A DNA stretch of 64,000 nt. Origin: Methylotenera sp. (GTDB lineage: Bacteria > Pseudomonadota > Gammaproteobacteria > Burkholderiales > Methylophilaceae). The stretch lies in the NCBI GenBank assembly GCA_030682715.1, contig JAUXNQ010000062.1, forward strand, positions 1 through 64,000, read 5' to 3'. The notes below the pieces were generated by a model. That model was given only the letters and a program-made list of their open reading frames with translations. It ran no database searches and was not told the origin of the DNA. Positions 44,173-56,903 of this stretch are shown piece after piece. The position numbers and the translations under genes were made by a program. Each line of letters opens with the position of its first letter. The stretch's first letter is position 1.

Positions 44173-46554
44173 ATGCTAAAAAGTCGTTTTTTAGCTGCCA
44201 TCTCTCCTATTGTATTTGCATGCGCATTGCAAACGCACGCCAACGAAAATGTACTGCCAGAGGTTGCACAATCAGAGAGCTTACCTGTTAATGAACAAGA
44301 GGCTGGCAGTATCGTCATCGATGGCGACAAACTAGAACTTCATCTTGATAGAAAGATGAGAGCCATCGGCAATGCATCCATCCATCAAGACGATCAAAGC
44401 GCTTATGGCGATACTATCGAATATAACGTACAAAACGATGAGTTACATGTAACAGGTAATGCCCGCATTGAAGTTGGCAATGCCATAATAACAGGGCCTG
44501 AGCTACGCATGCGTCTTTCAGAAAGCATTGGTGAAATGCGTGACGCATCGATCATCATGGAAAAGCAACCCATTACTCCCAAGCTATTAGATGACCAGAC
44601 GTCAACTTCAAAAATCAGTAGCAAGAAAAATCCATACATTGTGAGTCAAAACGCAGCTAATGCATTCTTAGACGACGAGACAGGGACTAATAATTTCAGT
44701 GGAAATCAATTATCTTCAAGACCGTCCAATGTTCGTGGGAATGCGGAAGCCATTTATTTTGATGGTGAGAACAGAAAGCGCTTGGTAGACGCACGCTACA
44801 CAACCTGCCCAGTTGGCACAGATGACTGGTATATCAAAGCAAGTGAAATAACGCTAAATAACTACACCAATTCTGGCAGTGCTAAAAATGCATACATTGA
44901 ATTTAAAGGTGTACCCCTTTTATACACACCATGGATAGATTTTTCATTTAACAATCAACGCAAAAGTGGATTACTTGCACCTACCATTGGCAGTACAAGT
45001 CGTAGTGGCTTTGAGGTATTAACACCGTTTTACTGGAATATCTCGCCCAATATGGATGCGACCCTTGCGGTACGTGCGCTAAGCAAGCGCGGAGTGCAGT
45101 TGCAAGGGGAGTTCAGGTACTTAGAAGAAAAATTTTCTGGTACCAACAGTGTGGAATATTTACCTAGCGACAGCCTAAGTAATGAAACTCGCTATTTCGC
45201 CAATCTAAAACACAGGCACCAACTGGGTAACGGATGGTCTGCTGGTTATAGCCTTGAGAAAGTATCAGATAATGAATATTTTTCAGAGCTATCCACACGA
45301 ATTGTCACGACAAGCCGTATTAACTTACCGCAACAGTTTAACGTTGATTATGCAGATGACACCTGGCGTTTCAACGCGATTGCCCAAAAGTTTCAAACCT
45401 TAGACGATCGATCATACCCATATGAGCGCCTGCCACAAATGACACTAGTAGGTGACAAGCAATATGGTCATATTAATTTAAATCTATATAGCCAACTAGT
45501 TGCTTTCGACAGCAATAAAAACAGCTCTATCAGACCAACTGGTACTCGCGCCACGCTTTACCCCAGCGTTACCGTACCATTTACACAACCTTTTGGTTAC
45601 GTCACGCCTAAATTCGGCATTCATCATACGAGTTACAATCTAGACAATGTTCCAGCTAACCAGAGCTCGCAACAGCGATCACTTCCAATATTTAGTCTAG
45701 ACAGCGGATTGTTTTTTGATAGAGATTTTAAGATTGCTAACCGAGGTTATTCACAAACCATTGAACCACGCTTATTCTATGTTTACATACCTGACCGCAA
45801 ACAATCGAACACACCAATCTTTGATACCAGCTTAGCTGACTTAAACTTTTCCTCACTGTTTAATGAAAATCAATTCACAGGCAATGACCGCATCAATGAC
45901 GCGAATCAGTTGAGCTTTGCACTGACTACGCGCTTTATTGAAAGCAGCAGTGGCACCGAACGTTTATCAGCTTCGATTGGTCAACGCTATTACTTTTCTG
46001 ACCAAGAGGTTGCGCTGGACTACAACAATCTCTCATCATTCCGCAAAAGCAACAGTTCAGACATCATTGCAGGCATTACAGGCCAATTAAAAAACAGCTG
46101 GAGAATCGACACGTTCTGGCAATACAATACTGATGACTCATCAGCAGTAAGGACAACCATGACAGGGCGATACAACCCTGAACCTGGCAAGACGCTAAAT
46201 TTAAGCTATAGCTATCGAAAAGACTTATTGGACCAATTCAACATTTCAAGCCAATGGCCACTGAGTAAAGGCTGGTATGGCATTGGCCGAGTCAACTACT
46301 CTCTTCGTGAGAAAAGTATCATCGAAACGCTTGCTGGTTTAGAGTATGATGCAGGTTGCTGGCAAGCGCGCGGCGTGGTGCAACGCGTTAGTACAGCAAC
46401 AGCAGATGCAAACTATGCATTATTCTTCCAACTTGAACTCGGCGGACTCGCTTCCATTGGTGCAAACCCATTATCAGTGATTAAACGAAATGTTCCTGGC
46501 TATGTCAGCTCTGGCTTCATTCCTGAAAACCCTCAACAATCATATTACGAGTAA
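44173..46554 (+). CDS. lptD: LPS assembly outer-membrane protein LptD
   Basis: Beta-barrel that inserts LPS in the outer leaflet with LptE. A signal peptide (about 1-24) is followed by an OstA-like periplasmic domain with IVIDGDKLELHLDRKMRAIGNAS, and from about residue 200 by the barrel domain (RYTTCPVGTDDWYIKASEITL, then GVPLLYTPWIDFSFNNQRKSGLL). The 793-residue length fits. Only two cysteines are seen in the mature protein (near residues 213 and 731), fewer than the four of E. coli, so at most one disulfide can form. surA follows after 2 bp. Confidence 0.97.
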   Translation: MLKSRFLAAISPIVFACALQTHANENVLPEVAQSESLPVNEQEAGSIVIDGDKLELHLDRKMRAIGNASIHQDDQSAYGDTIEYNVQNDELHVTGNARIEVGNAIITGPELRMRLSESIGEMRDASIIMEKQPITPKLLDDQTSTSKISSKKNPYIVSQNAANAFLDDETGTNNFSGNQLSSRPSNVRGNAEAIYFDGENRKRLVDARYTTCPVGTDDWYIKASEITLNNYTNSGSAKNAYIEFKGVPLLYTPWIDFSFNNQRKSGLLAPTIGSTSRSGFEVLTPFYWNISPNMDATLAVRALSKRGVQLQGEFRYLEEKFSGTNSVEYLPSDSLSNETRYFANLKHRHQLGNGWSAGYSLEKVSDNEYFSELSTRIVTTSRINLPQQFNVDYADDTWRFNAIAQKFQTLDDRSYPYERLPQMTLVGDKQYGHINLNLYSQLVAFDSNKNSSIRPTGTRATLYPSVTVPFTQPFGYVTPKFGIHHTSYNLDNVPANQSSQQRSLPIFSLDSGLFFDRDFKIANRGYSQTIEPRLFYVYIPDRKQSNTPIFDTSLADLNFSSLFNENQFTGNDRINDANQLSFALTTRFIESSSGTERLSASIGQRYYFSDQEVALDYNNLSSFRKSNSSDIIAGITGQLKNSWRIDTFWQYNTDDSSAVRTTMTGRYNPEPGKTLNLSYSYRKDLLDQFNISSQWPLSKGWYGIGRVNYSLREKSIIETLAGLEYDAGCWQARGVVQRVSTATADANYALFFQLELGGLASIGANPLSVIKRNVPGYVSSGFIPENPQQSYYE

Positions 46555-46556
46555 CT

Positions 46557-47858
46557 ATGTTGCGTAACTTTATTAAAATTTCATTCTTCATTGCATTTAG
46601 TTTTAACCAATACAGTGCCTTAGCTGCTGATGTGGTCAAAATGGACCGCATTGTTGCAGTTGTCGACCAAACTGTCATTACTGAACAAGAGCTAGAAAGC
46701 CGCATTACCTCGCTAAGCGCTCAATTGAGCAAACAAGGTACTGAGCTCCCAGAAGAGAGTATTCTGCGTAAGCAAATTCTTGAGCGTCTGATTTCCGATG
46801 CACTCCAACTGCAATATGCCGCACAAACAGGTATTAAAGTGGATGACACTCAGCTCGATAAAACCATTGAGCGTATCGCCGAACAGAACAAAATGACGAT
46901 TCGTGAGTTTCACGATGCACTTAATCAGGATGGCATTAGCATCCGTAAGTTTAGAGCAGACATCCGCAACGAAATCATCATCGCCAGATTGCGTGAACGT
47001 GAAGTAGAAAGCCGGGTCAATGTTAGCGAATCAGAAATCGACAACTACTTAACGACGCAAGCTTCAAGCAATCAAAATCAAGATGAATATGAAATCTCTC
47101 ATATTCTTATTCGCGTGCCTGAAGATGCAGCCCCAGAAGATGTACAAAAGGCAAAAACAAAAGTAGACGAAGCATCAGCGGCCCTAGAAGCTGGCACCAG
47201 CTTTGCAAAAGTATCTGCTAGCCTCTCTGATGCGCCAAATGCATTAGAAGGCGGCAGTATCGGCTGGAAATCAGGTTCGCAAGTACCAACCTTATTTTTA
47301 GATGCCTTAAAAACCATGCAAAAAGGCGACGTTTCAGCAGCATTACGTAGTCCTAATGGATTTCATATTCTGAAAGTGAACGACAAGCGCGGCGGCAGCT
47401 CCCCTCTCATCATTGAACAAACACATGCGCGTCATATCCTGATCAAGCTTTCTGAAATCATGTCTGAAAAAGACGCAAAACAGAAAATGGATGGCATTAA
47501 AGAGCGCCTTGATAATGGTGAAAAATTTGAAGTACTGGCTCGCCAATTTTCAGAAGATGGCACAGCATCGAATGGTGGCGACTTAGGCTGGGTCAATCCG
47601 GGCGATACCGTACCTCAGTTTGAGAAAGCAATGAATACACTTAAACCAGATGAAATCAGCGAACCTGTACTCAGCCCCTTTGGCTGGCATGTGATTCAGG
47701 TGCTAGAACGTCGTAAACAAGACATGAGTAAAGAGGCTGCGCGTTTAAAAGCACGTCAAGAAATTCGTACAAGAAAAGCGGATGAAGCTTATCAAGATTG
47801 GGTACGTGAACTTCGAGATCGCGCATTCGTAGAACTCAGACTTGAAGATAAGTTTTAA
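46557..47858 (+). CDS. surA: Periplasmic chaperone / peptidyl-prolyl isomerase SurA
   Basis: Folds outer-membrane proteins including LptD. A signal peptide ends near ALAAD (about residue 24). The SurA N-terminal domain has MDRIVAVVDQTVITEQELESR. Two parvulin domains follow, the first starting YEISHILIRVPED near residue 176, the second HARHILIKLSEIM near 290, with the C-terminal helix last. The 433-residue length is typical. It is tightly linked to lptD and precedes pdxA, as in E. coli. Confidence 0.97.
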   Translation: MLRNFIKISFFIAFSFNQYSALAADVVKMDRIVAVVDQTVITEQELESRITSLSAQLSKQGTELPEESILRKQILERLISDALQLQYAAQTGIKVDDTQLDKTIERIAEQNKMTIREFHDALNQDGISIRKFRADIRNEIIIARLREREVESRVNVSESEIDNYLTTQASSNQNQDEYEISHILIRVPEDAAPEDVQKAKTKVDEASAALEAGTSFAKVSASLSDAPNALEGGSIGWKSGSQVPTLFLDALKTMQKGDVSAALRSPNGFHILKVNDKRGGSSPLIIEQTHARHILIKLSEIMSEKDAKQKMDGIKERLDNGEKFEVLARQFSEDGTASNGGDLGWVNPGDTVPQFEKAMNTLKPDEISEPVLSPFGWHVIQVLERRKQDMSKEAARLKARQEIRTRKADEAYQDWVRELRDRAFVELRLEDKF

Positions 47859-47913
47859 TAGTACTAAATTTAACAGCACTCATTTAACAGCACTAAACCA
47901 ACACTAGACCAAA

Positions 47914-48930
47914 GTGACCAAACCATTAGCACGTATTGTTGTAACTGCAGGCGAGCCTGCTGGCATCGGCCCTGACCTGTGTGTCATGTTGGCGCATCAA
48001 CCGCTTGATGCACACTTAGTGGTGGTCGCTAACACAGAAATGCTACAGGCACGCGCTAAATCGCTTAATCTCACCCTTAATACTGTGGCATATGATGCAA
48101 ACATCAATCAAGTACACGCAGGAAACGGATCCCTTACCGTTTTAGATCAGGCAATCAATGCCCCTGTCATCGCAGCCCAATTAAATACTATCAACAGTGA
48201 TTACGTACTAGAAACCTTAAAAAAAGCGGCTTTAGGCTGCATCAAAGGTGAGTTTGATGCCATGGTCACTGCACCTGTTCATAAAGGCATTATTAACGAT
48301 GCTGGTATCGCTTTCAGCGGTCATACTGAATTCTTGGCAGAGTTAACCAATACCGCACAAGTAGTAATGATGTTAGTCGCAGGCAACCAATCAGACAGCA
48401 TGCGCGTTGCGCTTGCCACCACGCATCTGGCGTTAAAAGATGTACCGCAGGCCATTACAAAAAAGAGCCTAGAATCGACTATTCGTATTTTGCATCATGA
48501 TTTGGTCAATAAATTTGGTATTCAGAAGCCACGTATTTTAGTGGCGGGGCTGAACCCTCACGCAGGAGAAGATGGCTATCTAGGCCGTGAAGAAATAGAT
48601 GTGATTAATCCTGTATTAGTCAATCTGCGCGAAGAAGGTATGAACCTGATTGGCGCATTACCCGCTGACACCTTATTTGCAAAACACCATTTAAGAAATG
48701 CAGATGCCGTATTAGCGATGTATCATGACCAAGGGCTACCAGTGCTAAAACATGCAAGCTTTGGTGAAGGTGTTAACGTTACATTAGGCTTACCGATTAT
48801 TCGCACTTCAGTTGACCATGGCACGGCATTAGCGCTTGCTGGCACAGGCAATATTGAAATTGGCAGCTTACTAGCAGCAATCGAATTAGCGATTCAGCTC
48901 ACTCACAACAAACCATCAATCGGTTTGTAA
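47914..48930 (+). CDS. pdxA: 4-hydroxythreonine-4-phosphate dehydrogenase PdxA
   Basis: Oxidises 4-phosphohydroxy-L-threonine in pyridoxal phosphate synthesis. The 338 residues have VTAGEPAGIGPDLCVML at the start, TAPVHKGIINDAGIAFSGHTEFLAE near residue 127 (substrate and metal histidine), VAGLNPHAGEDGYLGREE, and AMYHDQGLPVLKH with later metal ligands. The start is GTG. It lies in the usual surA-pdxA-rsmA order. Confidence 0.96.
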   Translation: MTKPLARIVVTAGEPAGIGPDLCVMLAHQPLDAHLVVVANTEMLQARAKSLNLTLNTVAYDANINQVHAGNGSLTVLDQAINAPVIAAQLNTINSDYVLETLKKAALGCIKGEFDAMVTAPVHKGIINDAGIAFSGHTEFLAELTNTAQVVMMLVAGNQSDSMRVALATTHLALKDVPQAITKKSLESTIRILHHDLVNKFGIQKPRILVAGLNPHAGEDGYLGREEIDVINPVLVNLREEGMNLIGALPADTLFAKHHLRNADAVLAMYHDQGLPVLKHASFGEGVNVTLGLPIIRTSVDHGTALALAGTGNIEIGSLLAAIELAIQLTHNKPSIGL

Positions 48931-48978
48931 ATTTCACATGCACTTATTACTAAAAACCGCCTATCATCGACTAACGCT

Positions 48979-49752
48979 ATGAAACACATTGCAAAAAAGC
49001 GCTTCGGCCAAAACTTCCTGACTGACCAAGGCGTCATTTCTAGTCTAGTTGAAGCCATTTCACCAAAACAAAATGACCTCATGGTGGAGATTGGCCCAGG
49101 GTTAGGCGCATTAACCAAACCGTTGATGCAAAAACTGGATATGTTGCATGTGGTAGAAGTTGATCGTGACATCATTGCTTGGATGGAAAAAGCATATGTT
49201 CACAACAAAATCACCATCCATAACTCAGATGCACTCAAGTTTGATTTTTCTAGCCTAGGTAACGCAATTAGAGTGGTGGGCAATCTGCCTTATAACATTT
49301 CCACCCCTATCTTGTTTCACCTACTCGACAACGTAGCTGTAATCATTGATATGCACTTTATGCTACAAAAAGAAGTCGTAGAGCGAATGGTTGCAGCACC
49401 TTCTACCGCCGCTTATGGAAGACTCAGCGTCATGTTGCAATATCGCCTGCAAATGGAATATCTGTTCACAGTGCCACCCGAGGCCTTTGACCCTGCACCT
49501 AAGGTCGAGTCAGCATTTGTACGCTGTGTACCTCATATATATTTACCATATACAGCAAAAGATGAAACTTTATTTGCACAAATAGTCACCGCTGCATTTG
49601 GTCAACGCAGAAAAACGCTACGCAACACACTCAAAGGCTTATTAGATGACGATGGATTTAAGGCGGTAGGTATTGACTCACAACTTCGCGCTGAAAACCT
49701 AAGCGTTGCTGCATTCGTCAACATTAGTAACTACCTAAGCCAGAGAAGTTAA
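48979..49752 (+). CDS. rsmA: 16S rRNA dimethyladenosine transferase RsmA (KsgA)
   Basis: Dimethylates A1518 and A1519 in helix 45 of 16S rRNA. The 257 residues have KKRFGQNFLTDQGVI, the SAM site MVEIGPGLGALTKPLM near residue 36, and the catalytic VVGNLPYNISTPILFHLL near residue 98. A small C-terminal domain ends the protein. It is the last gene before repeat copy 3. Confidence 0.97.
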   Translation: MKHIAKKRFGQNFLTDQGVISSLVEAISPKQNDLMVEIGPGLGALTKPLMQKLDMLHVVEVDRDIIAWMEKAYVHNKITIHNSDALKFDFSSLGNAIRVVGNLPYNISTPILFHLLDNVAVIIDMHFMLQKEVVERMVAAPSTAAYGRLSVMLQYRLQMEYLFTVPPEAFDPAPKVESAFVRCVPHIYLPYTAKDETLFAQIVTAAFGQRRKTLRNTLKGLLDDDGFKAVGIDSQLRAENLSVAAFVNISNYLSQRS

Positions 49753-49821
49753 GTGTTAAATCATCAATATCAACAAGAAATTGGGCCGATTAATCACCTT
49801 GGTATCAATAACTTTAATTAA

Positions 49822-50022
49822 GGAAACGCGGAATAAGTCGCCGAGCGAGATAAAGTGCACCAGCAAGGGGCGCGTGTCCGTTAAGACGGCTGCTGAAGCA
49901 GTTCGGCTTAACGCCAAAGGCGCACGGAGCGCAGAAGCCGAGATAGTATGCAGTATACAGCGAGGTTTTGAGTACCGCGCAACGCAGCGATTTGCTTGCG
50001 CAGGCACTTATTCCGCATTTCC
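49822..50022. repeat. Dispersed inverted-end repeat, copy 3 (middle form, 201 bp)
   Basis: Begins GGAAACGCGGAATAAGT and ends ACTTATTCCGCATTTCC, flanked by TTAA on both sides (49818-49821 and 50023-50026). It contains the 59-bp block at about 49859-49917 that copy 2 lacks, folding as CGTTAAG...CTTAACG with an inner CTGCT/AGCAG stem. It lies between rsmA and adk. A minus-strand frame covers it and resembles the one in copy 1, but this reflects the shared repeat, not a gene. Confidence 0.85.
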
Positions 50023-50036
50023 TTAACTAGTTTTAA

Positions 50037-50774
<738 letters not shown>

Positions 50775-50844
50775 AAGTTAACTTAAACAATCGTAATAAA
50801 TGATTTTAAAACAGATTAGTAAATTAGCTATAGGAGAGGTCTTT

Positions 50845-51165
50845 ATGCTCAAAAAAACATTTGATGATGAAATGCTCGAACGTATTATTGAGGCCTCTCT
50901 TATTTACATGTGTGCATGCCCAGCACAAGTCGCAAAAGAACTGTTAGACATGCGGCAACTTTATACCTATCAACAAAACTGCTTGAGTAATAACCCATTA
51001 AACACTAAAGTACATGAGCTAATTGCCGAGACGGTAAGTGTCAATCATGAGCGCATGGAGGTCACTTTAGATTCAATTCTCACACTCGAGAACTGGGATC
51101 GTGAAACCTTGGAGATGCCAGAAGGTTTAAGGAAGTTGAGAGATAAATTAATCGAAGAGTCGTAA
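50845..51165 (+). CDS. Conserved protein of unknown function, 106 residues
   Basis: A small soluble protein with no recognised catalytic motif. It begins LKKTFDDEMLERIIEAS and has MCACPAQVAKELLDMRQLY (two cysteines, C-A-C) near residue 22. A strong TAGGAGAGGT ribosome site precedes ATG 50845; an upstream ATG at 50800 lacks one. Predicted mostly helical. I have no function for it. It is 70 bp from adk, transcribed in the same direction, and 268 bp before leuS. Confidence 0.7.
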   Translation: MLKKTFDDEMLERIIEASLIYMCACPAQVAKELLDMRQLYTYQQNCLSNNPLNTKVHELIAETVSVNHERMEVTLDSILTLENWDRETLEMPEGLRKLRDKLIEES

Positions 51166-51424
51166 CATTAGCACTAGAAAGCTAGCGTTAAAACAGCTAT
51201 TACAATTCACAAGCTTTTGCACCATACATTATGCTTATGCATTCTGAATAGTTGAGTCTAACTATCATGTCCCTCTGAGCAAATAAGCTCAGTCATGCTA
51301 AAAAATAACGACAAATAGCCAATCACACCTCATCTAACACCAGCCTATTTGATGAGCACTTTGACACTTCGCTAATTCATACCCTACAAGGTATAATTCA
51401 AGAATCTAAAAAATTAACTCTTAA

Positions 51425-53875
<2,451 letters not shown>

Positions 53876-53878
53876 ACC

Positions 53879-54400
53879 ATGCAATACCTGAACTTAACAT
53901 TTACACGTCATTTAAGTTGGGTCGTTTTAGCCACCATGCTGATTTCAGCGTGTGGCTTTCAATTGCGTGGCACAGCGCCTTTATCATTTACAAAACTGCA
54001 CGTTCAAGGAGCAGAACTCAGTATTAAAAGAGATCTAAAGCGAGCCATTGAAACCAATGGCGTTAAGGTCGTTGAACAAGCGGAAGATGCAGAAATGTTG
54101 CTTGATTTACTCAATGAAGCAAGTGAAAAACGCATTCTTTCTTTAAGTGGTGGTGGCTTGGTGAGAGAGTTTGAAGTTTACTATACAGTTAATTTCAGAA
54201 CGCGTTATGCAAGCAATCCATTATGGGGAACAGCGCAAACCATTCAAATTCGTCGCGACTTCTCATATAACGATGACTCACTATTAGGTAAATTAGAAGA
54301 AGAGACCAGATTAAATACCGACATGCGAAAAGAAGCGATCAGTGCAATATTGCGTCATCTTTCTGCTAAAACACCTTATGTACAAGAAGCAACTCAATAA
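53879..54400 (+). CDS. lptE: LPS assembly lipoprotein LptE
   Basis: Plugs the LptD barrel and binds LPS. The lipoprotein signal ends at MLISACGFQLRG, with lipidation at cysteine 25 or so. The 173-residue protein has the alternating pattern of the family, including LSLSGGGLVREFEVYYTV. The leuS-lptE-holA order is standard in proteobacteria and supports the call. Confidence 0.92.
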   Translation: MQYLNLTFTRHLSWVVLATMLISACGFQLRGTAPLSFTKLHVQGAELSIKRDLKRAIETNGVKVVEQAEDAEMLLDLLNEASEKRILSLSGGGLVREFEVYYTVNFRTRYASNPLWGTAQTIQIRRDFSYNDDSLLGKLEEETRLNTDMRKEAISAILRHLSAKTPYVQEATQ

Positions 54401-54409
54401 AGCAAGCTA

Positions 54410-55423
54410 ATGCGTTTAACCCAAGCCCAACTGGAGCCTCATTTAAAACAAGGCTTACAGCCAATCTATGTATTGGTAGGTGATGAGCCTTTAGCGCAAC
54501 GCGAGTGTCTGGACGCAATTCGTGTTGCAGCCACAGACCAAGGCTTTGATGAGCGCACTAGCTTAATCGTTGAGCGTAGTTTTAGCTGGCAACAAGTCCA
54601 AAACTTTGGTCAGTCGATTTCATTATTCTCCAGCCGCCGATTATTAGAGTTAAATATCCCCAATGGAAAACCTGGCGTAGAAGGTGCCAAAGCATTACAA
54701 GCATTAGCTGTTAAAGTATTACCAGATACCACGGTGATCATCATTTTGCCAACGCTTGAGCGGGATGCAAAAAATAGTACATGGTTTTCAGCGTTAGAAT
54801 CTCATGCGCAAGTCATTACCCTCAATGAAGTAGAGGCTGCAAACCTACCAAAATGGATTGCTAACCGCCTCGCACAACAAGGTCAGCATACCAGTATTCA
54901 AACATTAGAGTTTCTTGCTCATCAAGTTGAAGGCAATCTGCTTGCAGCAAACCAAGAAGTACAAAAACTAAGCCTGCTCTACCCACAAGGTGAACTATCA
55001 GATGAGATCGTACGCGAAGCCGTCCTTAACGTATCACGTTACGATGCGTTCCAACTCGGTGAGGCCGTACTTGCTGGCGATGCAGAGCGCACTGTAAGAA
55101 TTCTGCAAGGCCTGCAAGATGAAGGTGAAACTGCCGTTGCAGTGATGAATCCGCTCATGTGGGTATTACGCCCATTAGTACGCATTAAGCAAGCGGAAAT
55201 GCGTGGCGCTAACCTCACTACCGCGATGACCAATGCGCGCATTTATGGTGATAAACAGGCATTAGTAAAGCGTGCATTATCACGTTTAAGCTTGCGTCAG
55301 TTGGATGCAGCACTGCAAAAGTTAGCTGATATTGATAAAATGGCTAAAGGCGTGATGTCTGGAGATGCTTGGCTGGAAATATCTAGGTTATGTTTCGGCT
55401 TGGCGAAAGTACGTAGCCGCTAA
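54410..55423 (+). CDS. holA: DNA polymerase III delta subunit HolA
   Basis: Clamp-loader subunit that opens the beta clamp. The 337 residues contain IYVLVGDEPLAQRECLDAIR near residue 20, a P-loop-like region without the canonical lysine as in the family, FSSRRLLELNIPNGKPG, and the helical C-terminal collar domain. It starts 9 bp after the lptE stop. Confidence 0.94.
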   Translation: MRLTQAQLEPHLKQGLQPIYVLVGDEPLAQRECLDAIRVAATDQGFDERTSLIVERSFSWQQVQNFGQSISLFSSRRLLELNIPNGKPGVEGAKALQALAVKVLPDTTVIIILPTLERDAKNSTWFSALESHAQVITLNEVEAANLPKWIANRLAQQGQHTSIQTLEFLAHQVEGNLLAANQEVQKLSLLYPQGELSDEIVREAVLNVSRYDAFQLGEAVLAGDAERTVRILQGLQDEGETAVAVMNPLMWVLRPLVRIKQAEMRGANLTTAMTNARIYGDKQALVKRALSRLSLRQLDAALQKLADIDKMAKGVMSGDAWLEISRLCFGLAKVRSR

Positions 55424-55540
55424 CTCAGCAATAGTGAGACCTTTACTTCACTCAGTGCCTATCCGTTACACATGCGTGTGCCACAAAAATGTTTTTTGTC
55501 AGGTGCAGTAAATAGGTGCAATAAAAAAGTATAATTAATC

Positions 55541-56797
55541 ATGAACATACAACAATACATGCAAAATATTGGCATAGAAGCACGTAAAGCTTCTCGCTTA
55601 ATGGCAAGCGCCGAAACCAATCAAAAAAATATCGCACTTAAAGCAATCGCAACCGCAATTCTGCGTGAGAAAGCTACACTGCTGGCCGCGAATCAGCTCG
55701 ATTTAGATGCTGCTAAAGCCAGTGGCTTAGATGCAGCAATGTTAGACAGGCTGACCATCACTGAGAAATCCATACAAGGAATGGCCGAAGGCTTAACGCA
55801 GATTGCAAGCCTTGCCGACCCGATTGGGGAAATGAGCAATTTTAAATATCGCCCAAGTGGTATTCAAATTGGTCAAATGCGCGTTCCATTAGGTGTTATC
55901 GGCATTATTTATGAGGCACGCCCTAATGTAACTGTAGATGCGGCTGGCCTATGTATCAAATCAGGCAATGCAGCTATTCTCCGCGGCGGCAGTGAAGCTA
56001 TTCATTGCAATCAAGCACTGGCAAAACTAGTGCATGAAGGCCTTGCCGCAGCAGGTTTACCAATCACGGCAGTACAGGTAGTAGAAACCACTGACCGTGC
56101 AGCGGTAGGTGAGTTAATCACCATGAAACAATATGTAGATGTGATTGTGCCACGTGGCGGTAAAGGCTTGATTGAGCGCATTTCCAATGAGGCACGTATC
56201 CCAGTGATTAAACATTTAGATGGCAACTGTCATGTGTATGTTGATGATGATGCAGACTTTGATAAAGCTTTGCGTATTCTTGAAAACAGCAAAACGCAGC
56301 GTCTAGGCACCTGTAACACTACAGAATCATTATTGATTGCCCGTTCAGTTGCAAAAGAAATGTTGCCAAAACTAGCAGCGATGCTGACATCGCATGGGAT
56401 TGAAATTCGAGGCTGTGCTGAAACCTGTGCACTGGTGAGCCAAGCAAAACCTGCCACAGAACAAGACTACTATACAGAATATTTGGCAGCAATTATCTCG
56501 TGCAAGGTAGTAGATGGCTTAGATGAGGCTATTGCCCATATTAATCAGCACTCCTCACAACATACCGAAGCTATCGTCACTGAAAACTACACTAAAGCAC
56601 GCAGATTTTTACGTGAAGTTGATTCAAGTAGCGTGATGGTAAATGCATCTACCCGCTTTGCAGATGGCTTTGAATATGGATTAGGCGCTGAAATTGGCAT
56701 TTCAACGGATAAGCTACACGCGCGTGGCCCAGTTGGTTTGGAAGGACTCACTTCACTTAAATACATTGTGTTAGGTGATGGGCACGTCCGCGCTTAG
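55541..56797 (+). CDS. proA: Glutamate-5-semialdehyde dehydrogenase (gamma-glutamyl phosphate reductase)
   Basis: Second step of proline synthesis. The 418 residues have [36 protein letters not shown] near residue 145, the catalytic cysteine region [13 protein letters not shown] near residue 255, and the [25 protein letters not shown] end. proB is not adjacent in this window. A GGGTGG/CCACCC hairpin follows the stop. Confidence 0.97.
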   Translation: MNIQQYMQNIGIEARKASRLMASAETNQKNIALKAIATAILREKATLLAANQLDLDAAKASGLDAAMLDRLTITEKSIQGMAEGLTQIASLADPIGEMSNFKYRPSGIQIGQMRVPLGVIGIIYEARPNVTVDAAGLCIKSGNAAILRGGSEAIHCNQALAKLVHEGLAAAGLPITAVQVVETTDRAAVGELITMKQYVDVIVPRGGKGLIERISNEARIPVIKHLDGNCHVYVDDDADFDKALRILENSKTQRLGTCNTTESLLIARSVAKEMLPKLAAMLTSHGIEIRGCAETCALVSQAKPATEQDYYTEYLAAIISCKVVDGLDEAIAHINQHSSQHTEAIVTENYTKARRFLREVDSSSVMVNASTRFADGFEYGLGAEIGISTDKLHARGPVGLEGLTSLKYIVLGDGHVRA

Positions 56798-56812
56798 TGC
56801 TCAAGAAATCAT

Positions 56813-56840
56813 AGGGTGGGTTGCCACGGCGAGCCACCCT
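56813..56840. other. Hairpin after proA
   Basis: AGGGTGG and CCACCCT form a 7-bp stem around a 14-nt loop, 15 bp after the proA stop. It resembles common extragenic palindromes and may mark the 3' end of the transcript; no T-run follows. Confidence 0.35.
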
Positions 56841-56903
56841 GATTTCACCTTGCATTTCACTTAATTATCTCACTTATGATTTAAAACCATCGATTTAATT
56901 CAA

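Noticed and set aside
49756-50007. 83-residue minus-strand frame over repeat copy 3
   Set aside because: Same cause as above; the N-terminal part simply mirrors the repeat ends.
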